DNA of 64,000 bases from Kosakonia sp. SMBL-WEM22 (GCF_014490785.1 NZ_CP051488.1:1922001-1986000), one strand, 5' to 3'; counted from the first letter of the stretch, positions 5,335 to 14,950 are shown. Notes: a model not told the origin generated them from the sequence alone. Numbers and translations: made by a program.

Positions 5335-6760
5335 TTCCCGGCTTGGGCGCGCCGTCGCACCCGTTTGTGAAGCGCACCCCGGTCTTTGCGGTCTGCATAT
5401 TCTCGATGACAGTATGGACGCTTTTGTCGCCCGCTACCGGTTAGCGGAGCTGGCGGAGCGCACGCTCGATGTGCAGTACTACATCTGGGAAGATGACACC
5501 TCCGGCCGCTTGTTGATGCTGGCGCTGCTGGCCGCTGCCGATCGCGGCGTGAAGGTGCGTCTGCTGCTGGATGACAACAATACGCTGGGCATGGATGGCG
5601 TACTGCGCCAGCTCGATAACCACCCCAATATCGAGGTGCGGCTCTTTAACCCTTTCTCCTTTCGCTCCCTGCGCGCGCTCGGCTATTTGACCGATTTCGC
5701 GCGCCTCAACCGGCGGATGCATAATAAAAGTTTCACCGTCGATGGCGTGGTGACGCTGGTTGGTGGGCGCAATATTGGCGATGCCTATTTTGGTATTGGC
5801 GAAGAGCCGCTATTTACGGATCTCGATGTGATGGCGGTCGGCCCGGTGGTGAAAGAGGTGGAGCGGGATTTTCTGCGCTACTGGAACTCCGCCTCGGTCT
5901 CACCGCTGCGCAGCGTACTCTCCCTGTCGCCGGAGGAGATTGCCGAGCGCATTCGTCTGCCGGAGAGCTGGCGGGAAGATATCACCGCCGTGCGCTACCA
6001 GGAGAGGCTCGCATCGACGCATTTCGCCGCGCACCTTGAAAATGGCAGCCTGCCACTGTTGTGGGCAAAAACGCGTCTGCTGAGCGACGACCCGCGCAAA
6101 GGGGAGGGCAAAGCGCGTGAGCACACGTTACTGCCGCAGCGGCTGCTGAATGTGATGGGTAAACCTGACCGGCAGATCGATATCATCTCGGCCTATTTTG
6201 TGCCGGGTCGCGCGGGCGTCGCCCTACTGCTTCAGCTGGCGCGTAAAGGAGTGAAGATCGCTATTCTGACTAACTCTCTCGCCGCCAATGACGTCACGGT
6301 GGTACACGCAGGCTATGCGCGCTGGCGCAAAAAGCTGCTGCGCCACGGCATTGAGCTTTATGAACTGAAACCAACGCGCGGGGAAGCGCCCGTTCACCCG
6401 GTGCACGATCGCGGGTTAACCGGTAATTCTGGCTCCAGCCTGCATGCGAAAACCTTCAGTATCGACGAGGAAAAGGTCTTTATCGGCTCGTTTAATTTCG
6501 ACCCGCGCTCCGCGGTGCTAAATACTGAGATGGGCTTTGTCATCGACAGCGAAACGCTGGCCAAACAGATCCATCACCGTTTTCTGCGCAGCCAGAAGGA
6601 CATCACATGGCAGCTACGCCTCGATCGATTCGGTCGTATTAACTGGATTGAACAGCAGGATGGCGAGGAGATTGTGCTGAAAAAGGAGCCGCAAACCCGC
6701 TTGTGGCAGCGCATTCTCGTGCGCCTCGTCTACTGGCTGCCGGTAGAGTGGCTGCTCTGA
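5315..6760 (+). CDS. clsC: Cardiolipin synthase C
   Basis: Makes cardiolipin from phosphatidylglycerol plus phosphatidylethanolamine at the inner membrane; active in E. coli only with YmdB. Two phospholipase D HKD motifs are visible: H136-N-K-x4-D with GGRN, and H377-A-K-x4-D with GSFN. The start is uncertain: ATG 5258 is in frame inside ymdB, but GTG 5315 corresponds to the E. coli start (MP-L alignment) and gives 481 aa (E. coli 473). No clear SD exists for any candidate, so translation may depend on ymdB ribosomes. A 10-bp hairpin overlaps the stop codon. Confidence 0.92.
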   Translation: MPTLHADSRLGRAVAPVCEAHPGLCGLHILDDSMDAFVARYRLAELAERTLDVQYYIWEDDTSGRLLMLALLAAADRGVKVRLLLDDNNTLGMDGVLRQLDNHPNIEVRLFNPFSFRSLRALGYLTDFARLNRRMHNKSFTVDGVVTLVGGRNIGDAYFGIGEEPLFTDLDVMAVGPVVKEVERDFLRYWNSASVSPLRSVLSLSPEEIAERIRLPESWREDITAVRYQERLASTHFAAHLENGSLPLLWAKTRLLSDDPRKGEGKAREHTLLPQRLLNVMGKPDRQIDIISAYFVPGRAGVALLLQLARKGVKIAILTNSLAANDVTVVHAGYARWRKKLLRHGIELYELKPTRGEAPVHPVHDRGLTGNSGSSLHAKTFSIDEEKVFIGSFNFDPRSAVLNTEMGFVIDSETLAKQIHHRFLRSQKDITWQLRLDRFGRINWIEQQDGEEIVLKKEPQTRLWQRILVRLVYWLPVEWLL

Positions 6761-6773
6761 GAACAGAGCAGCC
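6750..6773. terminator. Hairpin between convergent clsC and opgC
   Basis: GGCTGCTCTG-agaa-CAGAGCAGCC, a perfect 10-bp stem with a 4-nt loop. No T tract follows on either strand, so it may work only weakly as a bidirectional terminator or act as RNA end protection. It includes the clsC stop codon. Confidence 0.55.
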
Positions 6774-6780
6774 AGCTGCT

Positions 6781-7929
6781 TTACCCTGCCTGAACCGATG
6801 ATTTCGCCGTCTTCTCCTGCGGTTTACCGGAGAAGAGGAAGCGCAGCAGCGGAATGCGCAGGTGGATCTCATACAGCACGATGGCAATGCCGATCACAAA
6901 CACCAGCCCGGTGAAAAAGCCCACTACGTTCGACTGAATATGCGGCGTGATCCACGCGCCAAACAGCAGCGTCAGCGGGTGATGCACCAGGTAGATAAAG
7001 AGCGAGGCGTTAACAAAGTAGCTGACGCGTGCGGACTGGAAATTGAGTAACCGGTGGCCAAGTGAGAAGACCACATTCACCATCCAGAAGCCCATTAGCA
7101 TGGTAATGACCGCTTCGGTTTCATACATCCACCCTTCACCGCTGCCATAGTGCTGATTGAGCAGATAAGCGATAAACGCCAGCGCTGAGCCCACCATGCA
7201 CCAGGGCGATGGGGTGACAAAAAGGCTCTTCAGGCGCGGGCTGATAAAGGTCAGCGCGCCAAGCAGGAAGAAGGGGATATAAAACAGCGTCTGCATAACG
7301 GTGAAATTAAACAGCGCGTCGCGCAATATTTCCGGATAGAAGAGGAAAACACCGCGGCGAAATGCCGCCCAGGCGAGCCCCAATAGCAGGAACCAGACAG
7401 AAAGTTTGCCAAGAGAAATGTCGTTAAGCAGGCGATCGGCGTTGTTTCTGATGGCGCGGAATAACCACAAGCTGATCGTCGTTAATATAACGAGCACTAA
7501 CAGGAACCATAAATGGGAGATCAGTTCCCATGACAGCGTATTAAATTTGTCATAAGTAGAGAGGGTGTGCCAGTTAGCGGTGTTATCCTTTACATGTTGC
7601 AACATAATAAATTGCGGCAACGTCAGCAGGGGAATTGCCGTCAACATCGGAATACCAACGCGCTCAACGCGCACTTTCCACCAGCGTTTCAGGGGGTAGC
7701 GCAAGTAAAGCATGTAAGAGAAGTAACCCGAAATGACGAAAAAAACCTGCATGCGAAAAGCGTGAATGAAGTCGTTAAACAGCGTCAGCCACCATGATGG
7801 GTAAGCGCTATTCACATGCCACATATGGCTCGAGTAAATGAGTGAAATGTGAAACGGGATCCCAAGCAGCATTAACCACGCGCGGATCGAATCGAGGAAA
7901 TATTCACGTTGTGCGGGGGATTTAGACAT
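6781..7929 (-). CDS. opgC: Glucans biosynthesis protein C (succinyltransferase)
   Basis: 382 residues with about ten membrane segments, acyltransferase-3 type (E. coli OpgC is 385 aa). It transfers succinyl groups to osmoregulated periplasmic glucans at the inner membrane. The N-terminus REYFLDSIRAWLMLLGIPFH carries the family's membrane-proximal D/R and H residues. It is divergent from opgGH across a 256-bp control region containing a perfect 16-bp palindrome (7957-7972). Confidence 0.94.
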   Translation of the reverse strand: MSKSPAQREYFLDSIRAWLMLLGIPFHISLIYSSHMWHVNSAYPSWWLTLFNDFIHAFRMQVFFVISGYFSYMLYLRYPLKRWWKVRVERVGIPMLTAIPLLTLPQFIMLQHVKDNTANWHTLSTYDKFNTLSWELISHLWFLLVLVILTTISLWLFRAIRNNADRLLNDISLGKLSVWFLLLGLAWAAFRRGVFLFYPEILRDALFNFTVMQTLFYIPFFLLGALTFISPRLKSLFVTPSPWCMVGSALAFIAYLLNQHYGSGEGWMYETEAVITMLMGFWMVNVVFSLGHRLLNFQSARVSYFVNASLFIYLVHHPLTLLFGAWITPHIQSNVVGFFTGLVFVIGIAIVLYEIHLRIPLLRFLFSGKPQEKTAKSSVQAG

Positions 7930-7956
7930 ATATCTCCGTGCATTCTCAGACTTTTC

Positions 7957-7972
7957 GTCTTATCCATAAGAC
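7957..7972. promoter_or_regulatory. Palindrome in the opgC/opgG divergent control region
   Basis: GTCTTAT-CC-ATAAGAC, a perfect 7-bp inverted repeat 28 bp upstream of opgC. It could be an operator or sit at a promoter; no known binding protein is recognised. Confidence 0.5.
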
Positions 7973-8185
7973 AAATAATGATTACATTCCAAAGCAACCC
8001 TACACTATGTCAGATAACCTGTCTCCAGGATAAGACTGCAAAAGGAAATGGGGGCCGGATGCACTTGTTTAATCAATGAACGGTACCTGAGAACAAAGCA
8101 GGGATTCGGTTGTCGGATTGCCAGAGTTTCCATTAAAATGGATCGGATCGATTTAAGCACACAAAGGGGGAAGTGCTTAGTTATT

Positions 8186-9736
8186 ATGAAACCTAAATTA
8201 CGAATGATGAAAATGCATTGGGTAGGGGCAGCAGTACTGTTGTCACTTTATACGTCATCAGGCTGGGCCTTTTCTATCGACGATGTCGCAAAACAGGCGC
8301 AATCCCTGGCTGGCAAAAGCTATGAAGCACCCAAAAGCAATCTGCCCTCACTGTTCCGCGACATGAAGTATGCGGACTATCAACAAATTCAGTTCAACCA
8401 TGATAAAGCTTACTGGAACAAGACCAGCACCCCGTTCAAGCTTGAGTTTTATCATCAGGGGATGTATTTCGACACGCCGGTGACCATCAATGAAGTGACC
8501 GCGACCGCCGTGCATCAGATTAAGTGCAGCCCGGACTACTTCAACTTCGGCAATATTCAGCACGACAAAGATACCGTTAAGGATCTCGGCTTTGCCGGTT
8601 TCAAAGTGCTTTACCCCATCAATAGCAAAGACAAAAACGACGAAATCGTCAGCATGCTGGGCGCGAGTTACTTCCGCGTGATTGGCGCAGGCCAGGTGTA
8701 TGGTCTCTCCGCACGCGGTCTGGCTATCGATACGGCGCTGCCCTCCGGCGAAGAGTTCCCGCGCTTTAAAGAGTTCTGGATTGAGCGTCCGAAGCCGACT
8801 GACAAGCGTCTGACCATCTATGCGCTGCTCGACTCCCCGCGTGCTACCGGCGCCTACCGTTTTGTCATTATTCCGGGCCGCGACAGCGTGGTTGATGTCC
8901 AGTCTAAAGTCTACCTGCGTGACAAAGTGGGCAAACTGGGCGTTGCGCCGCTCACCAGTATGTTCCTGTTTGGGCCTTCTCAGCCCTCGCCGGCGGTCAA
9001 CTACCGTCCTGAGCTGCATGACTCTAACGGTCTGTCAATGCTGGCCGGTAACGGCGAGTGGATCTGGCGTCCGCTGAACAACCCGAAACACCTGGCCGTC
9101 AGCAGCTACGCGATGGAAAACCCGCAGGGCTTTGGTCTGCTGCAGCGTGGCCGTGAGTTCTCGCGTTTCGAAGATATTGATGACCGCTACGACCAGCGCC
9201 CGAGCGCGTGGGTGACGCCGAAAGGCGAGTGGGGCAAAGGGAAAGTCGAGCTGGTGGAAATCCCGACCAACGACGAAACCAACGATAACATCGTTGCCTA
9301 CTGGACGCCGGATCAGCTGCCGGAGCCGGGCAAAGAGATGAACTTCAAGTACACCATCACCTTTAGCCGTGACGAAGATAAGCTGCATGCGCCGGATAAT
9401 GCCTGGGTTATGCAGACGCGTCGCTCTACGGGCGATGTGAAGCAGTCCAACCTTATCCGCCAGCCGGACGGCACCATCGCGTTCGTGATCGACTTCACCG
9501 GCCAGGATATGAAAAAACTGCCGCAGGATACGCCGGTAACGGCGCAGGCGAGCATTGGCGATAACGGTGAGATCGTTGAAAATGCCGTTCGCTATAATCC
9601 AGTGACCCAAGGTTGGCGTTTGACGCTGCGCGTGAAGGTCAAAGATCCGAAGAAAACGACGGATATGCGCGCAGCGCTGGTCAACGCCGATCAGCCCCTG
9701 AGTGAAACCTGGAGCTATCAGCTACCTGCCAATGAA
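8186..9736 (+). CDS. opgG: Periplasmic glucans biosynthesis protein G
   Basis: Periplasmic protein needed for branching and release of osmoregulated periplasmic glucans. A Sec signal peptide (WVGAAVLLSLYTSSGWA) ends before FSIDD, and the beta-sandwich body is about 90 percent like E. coli OpgG. ATG 8186 (MKPKLRMMKM) gives 517 aa; the ATG at 8204 gives the 511-aa form annotated in E. coli. Neither has a close SD; a run of G lies 16 nt before 8186. ATG 8048 is far too early. The stop codon TAA ends at 9739, and opgH begins inside the last codons of opgG (8-nt overlap). Confidence 0.93.
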
Positions 9737-12260
9737 TAAGATAACTGAGTATATCGACGCGCTGCCGCTCCCTACGGAGCAGAAAGCAGCGCTGCCGACG
9801 GATTCGATTCGCGGCGTGCATGAGGCGCTGGACGCGGAGCACACGGACTGGAAGCGTGAGGATGACACGCCGCTCGGTTCGGTGACCGCGCGGCTGGAGA
9901 ACAGCTGGCCGGAGTCGCTGGCACAAGGGCAACTGATCAAGGATGACGAAGGACGCGCGCAGCTGCAGGCGATGCCGAAAGCGAAACGCTCCTCCATGTT
10001 CCCGGATCCCTGGCGCACCAACCCCCTTGGTCGTTTCTGGGATCGCCTGCGCGGCCGTGAGGTTATGCCGCGCTATATGGCACGCCTGACCAAAGAGGAG
10101 CAGGTTCAGGAAGAGAAGTGGCGTACGGTCGGTTCCATTCGTCGCTACATCCTGCTGCTGCTGACGCTGGCACAGACCGTCGTCGCGACCTGGTACATGA
10201 AGACCATCCTGCCTTATCAGGGCTGGGCGCTGATCAATCCTGTCGATATGGCGGACCAGGATCTGTGGGTCTCCTTTATGCAACTGCTGCCTTACGTATT
10301 GCAGACCGGGATCCTGATCCTCTTCGCCGTCCTCTTCTGCTGGGTCTCGGCTGGCTTCTGGACGGCATTGATGGGCTTCCTGCAACTGCTGATCGGGCGG
10401 GATAAATACAGTATTTCCGCCTCGACGGTGGGCGATGAACCGCTGAATCCGGAGCATCGTACAGCGCTAATCATGCCTATCTGTAACGAAGACGTCGATC
10501 GCGTCTTCGCCGGTCTGCGTGCGACCTGGGAGTCGGTGAAAGCCACCGGCCAGGAGAAGCACTTCGACGTCTATATCCTGAGCGACAGCTACAATCCGGA
10601 TATCTGCGTCGCAGAGCAAAAAGCCTGGATGGAGCTGATCGCCGAAGTGCAGGGCGAAGGGCAGATCTTCTACCGCCGTCGTCGTCGTCGCGTGAAACGT
10701 AAGAGCGGCAATATCGATGACTTCTGCCGTCGCTGGGGCAGCCAGTACAGCTATATGGTGGTGCTGGATGCGGACTCCGTGATGACCGGGGATTGCCTGA
10801 CCGGGCTGGTGCGCCTGATGGAAGCCAACCCGAACGCCGGTATTATCCAGTCTTCGCCTCGCGCCTCCGGTATGGATACGCTCTATGCGCGCTGCCAGCA
10901 GTTTGCTACCCGCGTCTACGGGCCGCTCTTTACCGCCGGTCTGCACTTCTGGCAGTTAGGGGAGTCCCACTACTGGGGTCACAATGCGATTATCCGCGTG
11001 CAGCCGTTTATCGAGCACTGTGCGCTGGCACCGCTGCCGGGTGAAGGCTCGTTTGCAGGCTCCATCCTCTCCCACGACTTTGTGGAAGCTGCGCTGATGC
11101 GCCGCGCCGGTTGGGGGGTGTGGATTGCCTACGATCTGCCTGGCTCCTATGAAGAGCTGCCGCCGAACCTGCTTGATGAGCTGAAACGCGACCGCCGCTG
11201 GTGTCACGGGAACCTGATGAACTTCCGTCTGTTCCTCGTAAAAGGGATGCACCCGGTTCACCGCGCGGTGTTCCTGACGGGCGTGATGTCCTATCTCTCG
11301 GCACCGCTGTGGTTTATGTTCCTCGCGCTTTCAACGGCACTGCAGGTGGTGCATGCCCTGACCGAGCCGCAGTACTTCCTGCAGCCGCGCCAGCTTTTCC
11401 CGGTCTGGCCGCAGTGGCGTCCGGAACTGGCTATCGCGCTCTTTGCCTCGACCATGGTGCTGCTCTTCCTGCCGAAGCTGCTGAGTATCATCCTTGTCTG
11501 GTGCAAAGGGCCGAAAGAGTACGGTGGCTTCTTCCGCGTTACGCTCTCGCTGCTGCTGGAAGTGCTCTTCTCCGTGCTGCTGGCGCCGGTACGTATGCTG
11601 TTCCACACCGTGTTCGTGGTCAGCGCGTTCCTTGGCTGGGAAGTGGTATGGAACTCGCCGCAGCGTGATGATGACTCTACCCCGTGGGGTGAAGCCTTTA
11701 TGCGTCACGGCTCGCAGCTGCTGCTGGGCCTGGTGTGGGCAGTGGGGATGGCATGGTTAGATCTGCGCTTCCTCTTCTGGCTGGCACCGATCGTCTTCTC
11801 GCTGATCCTCTCGCCGTTCGTGTCGGTGATCTCGAGCCGCTCAACGGTCGGGCTGCGCACCAAACGCTGGAAACTGTTCCTGATCCCGGAAGAGTACTCT
11901 CCGCCGCAGGTGCTGGTCGATACCGATCGCTACCTCGAGCTGAACCGCTCGCGCTCGCTGGAAGATGGGTTTATGCACGCCGTGTTTAACCCCTCCTTTA
12001 ACGCGCTGGCGACAGCGATGGCGACGGCGCGTCACCGTGCCAGCCATGTGCTGGAGATTGCCCGCGACCGTCACGTTGAGCAGGCACTGAATGAGACGCC
12101 AGAGAAGCTCAACCGCGATCGTCGTCTGGTGCTGTTAAGTGACCCGGTTACGCTCTCACGCCTGCACTATCGCGTCTGGGAATCACCAGAGCGCTATTTG
12201 TCCTGGGTGAAGCATTACGAAACGTTGTCGCTTAATCCACTGGCGCTGAAGGCAAAATAG
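9732..12260 (+). CDS. opgH: Glucans biosynthesis glucosyltransferase H
   Basis: Polytopic inner-membrane GT2 enzyme that builds the beta-1,2-glucan backbone of osmoregulated periplasmic glucans from UDP-glucose; in E. coli the N-terminal region also inhibits FtsZ when UDP-glucose is high. 842 residues. Seen: two N-terminal hydrophobic segments, catalytic D near C251-NED, DxD-like D346-ADS, the conserved DFVEAAL and D487-RRW (equivalent of QxxRW), then about six C-terminal membrane segments. ATG 9732 lies in the end of opgG and agrees with the E. coli start; the in-frame ATG at 9702 is not needed. Confidence 0.96.
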   Translation: MNKITEYIDALPLPTEQKAALPTDSIRGVHEALDAEHTDWKREDDTPLGSVTARLENSWPESLAQGQLIKDDEGRAQLQAMPKAKRSSMFPDPWRTNPLGRFWDRLRGREVMPRYMARLTKEEQVQEEKWRTVGSIRRYILLLLTLAQTVVATWYMKTILPYQGWALINPVDMADQDLWVSFMQLLPYVLQTGILILFAVLFCWVSAGFWTALMGFLQLLIGRDKYSISASTVGDEPLNPEHRTALIMPICNEDVDRVFAGLRATWESVKATGQEKHFDVYILSDSYNPDICVAEQKAWMELIAEVQGEGQIFYRRRRRRVKRKSGNIDDFCRRWGSQYSYMVVLDADSVMTGDCLTGLVRLMEANPNAGIIQSSPRASGMDTLYARCQQFATRVYGPLFTAGLHFWQLGESHYWGHNAIIRVQPFIEHCALAPLPGEGSFAGSILSHDFVEAALMRRAGWGVWIAYDLPGSYEELPPNLLDELKRDRRWCHGNLMNFRLFLVKGMHPVHRAVFLTGVMSYLSAPLWFMFLALSTALQVVHALTEPQYFLQPRQLFPVWPQWRPELAIALFASTMVLLFLPKLLSIILVWCKGPKEYGGFFRVTLSLLLEVLFSVLLAPVRMLFHTVFVVSAFLGWEVVWNSPQRDDDSTPWGEAFMRHGSQLLLGLVWAVGMAWLDLRFLFWLAPIVFSLILSPFVSVISSRSTVGLRTKRWKLFLIPEEYSPPQVLVDTDRYLELNRSRSLEDGFMHAVFNPSFNALATAMATARHRASHVLEIARDRHVEQALNETPEKLNRDRRLVLLSDPVTLSRLHYRVWESPERYLSWVKHYETLSLNPLALKAK

Positions 12261-12273
12261 GCCATCATTAAGA

Positions 12274-12302
12274 AAATACCGGCATTAGCCGGTATTTTTT
12301 TA
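12274..12302 (+). terminator. Terminator of opgGH
   Basis: AAATACCGG-cattag-CCGGTATTT followed by T residues, 13 nt after opgH. Confidence 0.85.
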
Positions 12303-12327
12303 TCTGCATAATTAGAAGGGGAACACG

Positions 12328-12555
12328 GTGAGAGTGATGATGGTGATGGTCATGGTGTGCGTATTAAGTGGCTGCGGCAGCATTGTTAGCAGAACCATCC
12401 CAGGCCAGGGCCACGGGAATCAGTACTACCCCGGCGTGCAGTGGGACGTACGTGACTCCTCATGGCGCTTCCTGACCGTGCTGGATCTGCCGCTGTCGCT
12501 GGTGTTTGACACGCTGCTGTTGCCGATAGATGCCCAGCACGGCCCCTATGAGTAA
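12328..12555 (+). CDS. yceK: Small lipoprotein YceK
   Basis: 75 residues from a GTG start with SD AGAAGGGGA. A lipoprotein signal ends in the lipobox LSGC (Cys16), so the product should be anchored in the outer or inner membrane facing the periplasm. The body (GSIVSRTIPGQGHGNQYY and the LDLPLSLVFDTLLLPID segment) is nearly identical to E. coli YceK. DUF1375; function not established. Its TAA stop abuts the stop codon of convergent msyB with no base between. Confidence 0.93.
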   Translation: MRVMMVMVMVCVLSGCGSIVSRTIPGQGHGNQYYPGVQWDVRDSSWRFLTVLDLPLSLVFDTLLLPIDAQHGPYE

Positions 12556-12945
12556 TTAACGCTCGTCCCACTCGTCTGCCGCAGCCTGGCCCTCTTCGGT
12601 GTCCAGCGGTGGCTCGAGCTGGAACTCGCCCTCATCCCACTCGTGCAGAGTGTTCTCTTCTAACCACTCCTGACGGATCTCGATCTCGTCAAAGTCGCCA
12701 TCAAAGACGCTCTGTGCTGCTTCGCCGCTGTACATCGGCAGGCACTCGCCTGGCTGCTCTTCGTCGGCAAAAAATTCTGCCTGCCAGACGATATCGCCAT
12801 CCTGCAGCACGTACTTCTGGACATTGAACTGTTGCACATTGAGCTCATCTTCATCGACGTCGGGGTTGTTAGCGATAAACGCTTCGCGCGCCGCGTCAAT
12901 GGCTTCGGCCAGGGTTGTGTAATAGTTCAGTTCAGAATCAGCCAT
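12556..12945 (-). CDS. msyB: Acidic protein MsyB
   Basis: 129 residues, extremely acidic (runs such as EEGQAAADEWDER), like E. coli MsyB (124 aa), which suppresses secY24/secA defects when overproduced. ATG 12945 is preceded by AAGGAG. No membrane segment or signal is seen. The stop codon is back to back with that of yceK (plus-strand TAATTA), so the two convergent transcripts must overlap or stop inside the coding ends. Confidence 0.92.
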   Translation of the reverse strand: MADSELNYYTTLAEAIDAAREAFIANNPDVDEDELNVQQFNVQKYVLQDGDIVWQAEFFADEEQPGECLPMYSGEAAQSVFDGDFDEIEIRQEWLEENTLHEWDEGEFQLEPPLDTEEGQAAADEWDER

Positions 12946-13008
12946 GTAAAACGCTCCTTGATAACGATATAGACATGCAGAAATCTATAGTCGCTGGTTA
13001 TCCCAGCG

Positions 13009-14760
13009 TCAAACTTCCTCCTCACTTTTATCGCGTCGCAGGCCCGCCAGGCTCGCTATTACGGCGGCGTTATGCCGCTGCAAATGCTCCGGGGTCCCGC
13101 AGGGGGGCTGCTTCATCACAAACGCCGTACGACGAGAAGAGAAGTGCAGATCGTCAGCAAAAAAATTGCCTCTCATCCTGCCGAGCTCCTCCCGGCGATA
13201 GTGGTCGAGAGGACGCCCACTGCGCATCGCCTCCCGAGCTCGCTGTTTTGCCTGAAGTTTGTCTGCCAGAGTGTCGGGGGCGATAAGCACGTTAACATGA
13301 CTGACAACCGTCTCAAGAAATGCCTCACGCGGGAGATCGAGCACAACATCGACAAGACCGAGCGCCGCCGCCTTTCTGGCGCTAACGGGCAGGCAATTCT
13401 CACTCAGTGCCACCGCTGCCTCAGCAGTCGCGCGCCACGGTAGCGTTAAGGTCCAGAATTCCGACCCGTTTAGTCCCATGGTTTTGTAATGGGGATTAAT
13501 CACCACACCCGCGCGCATAAAGACCCGATCGGCTGCCAGCGTTAGCATTGCGCCGCCTGCGCCAGCATTGGCATTGACCGCGCTTACCACCAGCTTGTCG
13601 CGACAGGTGAGGAGCGCTTCGGCAAAGTCATCAATCGCGTTGATCGACGCCCACCCCTCTTCGGCAGGGTTATCCGCCACATGAATGGAGTTCAGCTCAA
13701 TGCCGTTTGACCAGAAATCATCTCCTCCGGCAAGCACAATGGCATCCACGCTGGAATCAGCGGCAGCGCGCGCAAAAAGCGTCGTGAGGATCTGCGAGTC
13801 ATGGACAGTAAACGCGCCGTTGAGCAGCGGGAAATGGAGAATGGCGACGCGCCCGCGCGTCTCAAGCCAGGGTTTGTTGGGGTGTCGCGCATCGAGTACC
13901 GGCAGCGAAGCGTACGCCGCGAGTTCGTCCCGCAGCGCAACGGCGGCGGGAAGTTTAACCTGAGCACAGGCGTGATCGTCACTGCGGCGCAGGTGGCCGA
14001 TCCAGAGCGCACCATCGAGCGTCGCTACACAGAGTGCGTCGCCGTCGCGGGCGAAAATCTCTCCCGCACGCCCGCGCTGGCTGGCGACAGCCGCCTCTGC
14101 TTGCCAGGCGTTAAACACCCGCACCGGCACGCCTGCCAGCTGCGCCGGTGCACCGGGCAGGCTGTCGCTGGCACGGATTTTACGCAGCAGCAGATCGGTG
14201 GGATCGCACTGCCAGTCAAGGGTACGCACGCGCATCGGTAGCATGGCTCTCTCACGGCCCCGCGTCGTAGCGCGGGAATAGTCAAGCGGAGCGCCATGCT
14301 GCTGACCGCGTTGCAACTTCTCAATTAGCTCCCACAAACAGGCGACGGCGGCATCGGTAACCCGATGCCGATAAATCTGGCTCTTCGCCATCGGCGGCAG
14401 AGGGAAGGTTCGGGTCGCCCAGATGTTGCCTGCATCCATCACCGCGTTGGCTTCCAGCAGGGTCACACCCCATTCGTGCCACCCTTCAAGGATCGCCCAG
14501 TCAAGGGAGCTGGGGCCGCGGTCGCCAACAATACCCGGATGCAGAATAAAGCAGCGGAAACGTTGCCAGACGCAGTCAGGGATAGCCCGTTTCAGAAACG
14601 GTGCGACGATAATGTCAGGCGGGTTCGCCGCAAGCCGCTCTTCAAGCGCGTCATCGCCAGTAAATACCTCAACGGTGACGTGATGCCCGGCATCGGTAAG
14701 CTCGACAAAAAAACGTTGTGACAGGCCATTAAAGGCGCTGCAAAGCAGAAAGATATGCAT
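13009..14760 (-). CDS. hoxX: HoxX-type hydrogenase maturation protein (formyl-THF to CO)
   Basis: 583 residues in two domains. Residues 1-290 resemble methionyl-tRNA formyltransferase-like formyl-THF binding domains, with the HoxX signature HPGIVGDRGPSSLDWAI (74-90). Residues 300-560 are enoyl-CoA hydratase/crotonase-like, with GGDDFWSNGI (345-354), NANAGAGG (396-403) and NPHYKTMGL (422-430). HoxX of aerobic hydrogen oxidisers makes the CO ligand of [NiFe]-hydrogenase from formyl-tetrahydrofolate under oxygen. No hydrogenase gene lies in the window. AGGATGG precedes ATG 14760. It is absent from E. coli K-12 at this locus; whether it matures a hydrogenase encoded elsewhere is inference. Confidence 0.85.
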   Translation of the reverse strand: MHIFLLCSAFNGLSQRFFVELTDAGHHVTVEVFTGDDALEERLAANPPDIIVAPFLKRAIPDCVWQRFRCFILHPGIVGDRGPSSLDWAILEGWHEWGVTLLEANAVMDAGNIWATRTFPLPPMAKSQIYRHRVTDAAVACLWELIEKLQRGQQHGAPLDYSRATTRGRERAMLPMRVRTLDWQCDPTDLLLRKIRASDSLPGAPAQLAGVPVRVFNAWQAEAAVASQRGRAGEIFARDGDALCVATLDGALWIGHLRRSDDHACAQVKLPAAVALRDELAAYASLPVLDARHPNKPWLETRGRVAILHFPLLNGAFTVHDSQILTTLFARAAADSSVDAIVLAGGDDFWSNGIELNSIHVADNPAEEGWASINAIDDFAEALLTCRDKLVVSAVNANAGAGGAMLTLAADRVFMRAGVVINPHYKTMGLNGSEFWTLTLPWRATAEAAVALSENCLPVSARKAAALGLVDVVLDLPREAFLETVVSHVNVLIAPDTLADKLQAKQRAREAMRSGRPLDHYRREELGRMRGNFFADDLHFSSRRTAFVMKQPPCGTPEHLQRHNAAVIASLAGLRRDKSEEEV

Positions 14761-14912
14761 AATTTTCCATCCTGGAAAAGGGGTTCCGGTGGGGGGGACT
14801 TAGCCACTATTTTTTTCAGGCCATGGGCTAAAAACAAGCAGAGCGGCGGTGATGTTGCCAGGCATCTTCTTGCCCCGACGTGAAAACTCTTAATCTGGCC
14901 TGTTGCATTTAG

Positions 14913-14944
14913 CTTCCCACGCGGAGCGAGTTCCGCGCGGGAAG
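14913..14944 (-). terminator. Hairpin behind the amidohydrolase gene
   Basis: A 13-bp inverted repeat with one mismatch (CTTCCCACGCGGA / TCCGCGCGGGAAG, 6-nt loop) begins 7 nt after the amidohydrolase stop. No T tract follows; it may separate this gene from hoxX, which is read in the same direction. Confidence 0.5.
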
Positions 14945-14950
14945 AGGGCA

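Noticed and set aside
13009..14760. Reading the hoxX product as an ArnA-like or plain methionyl-tRNA formyltransferase fusion
   Set aside because: The HPGIVGDRGPSSLDWAI signature and the crotonase half with NPHY...MGL are HoxX features; no decarboxylase or OB-fold tRNA domain is seen.
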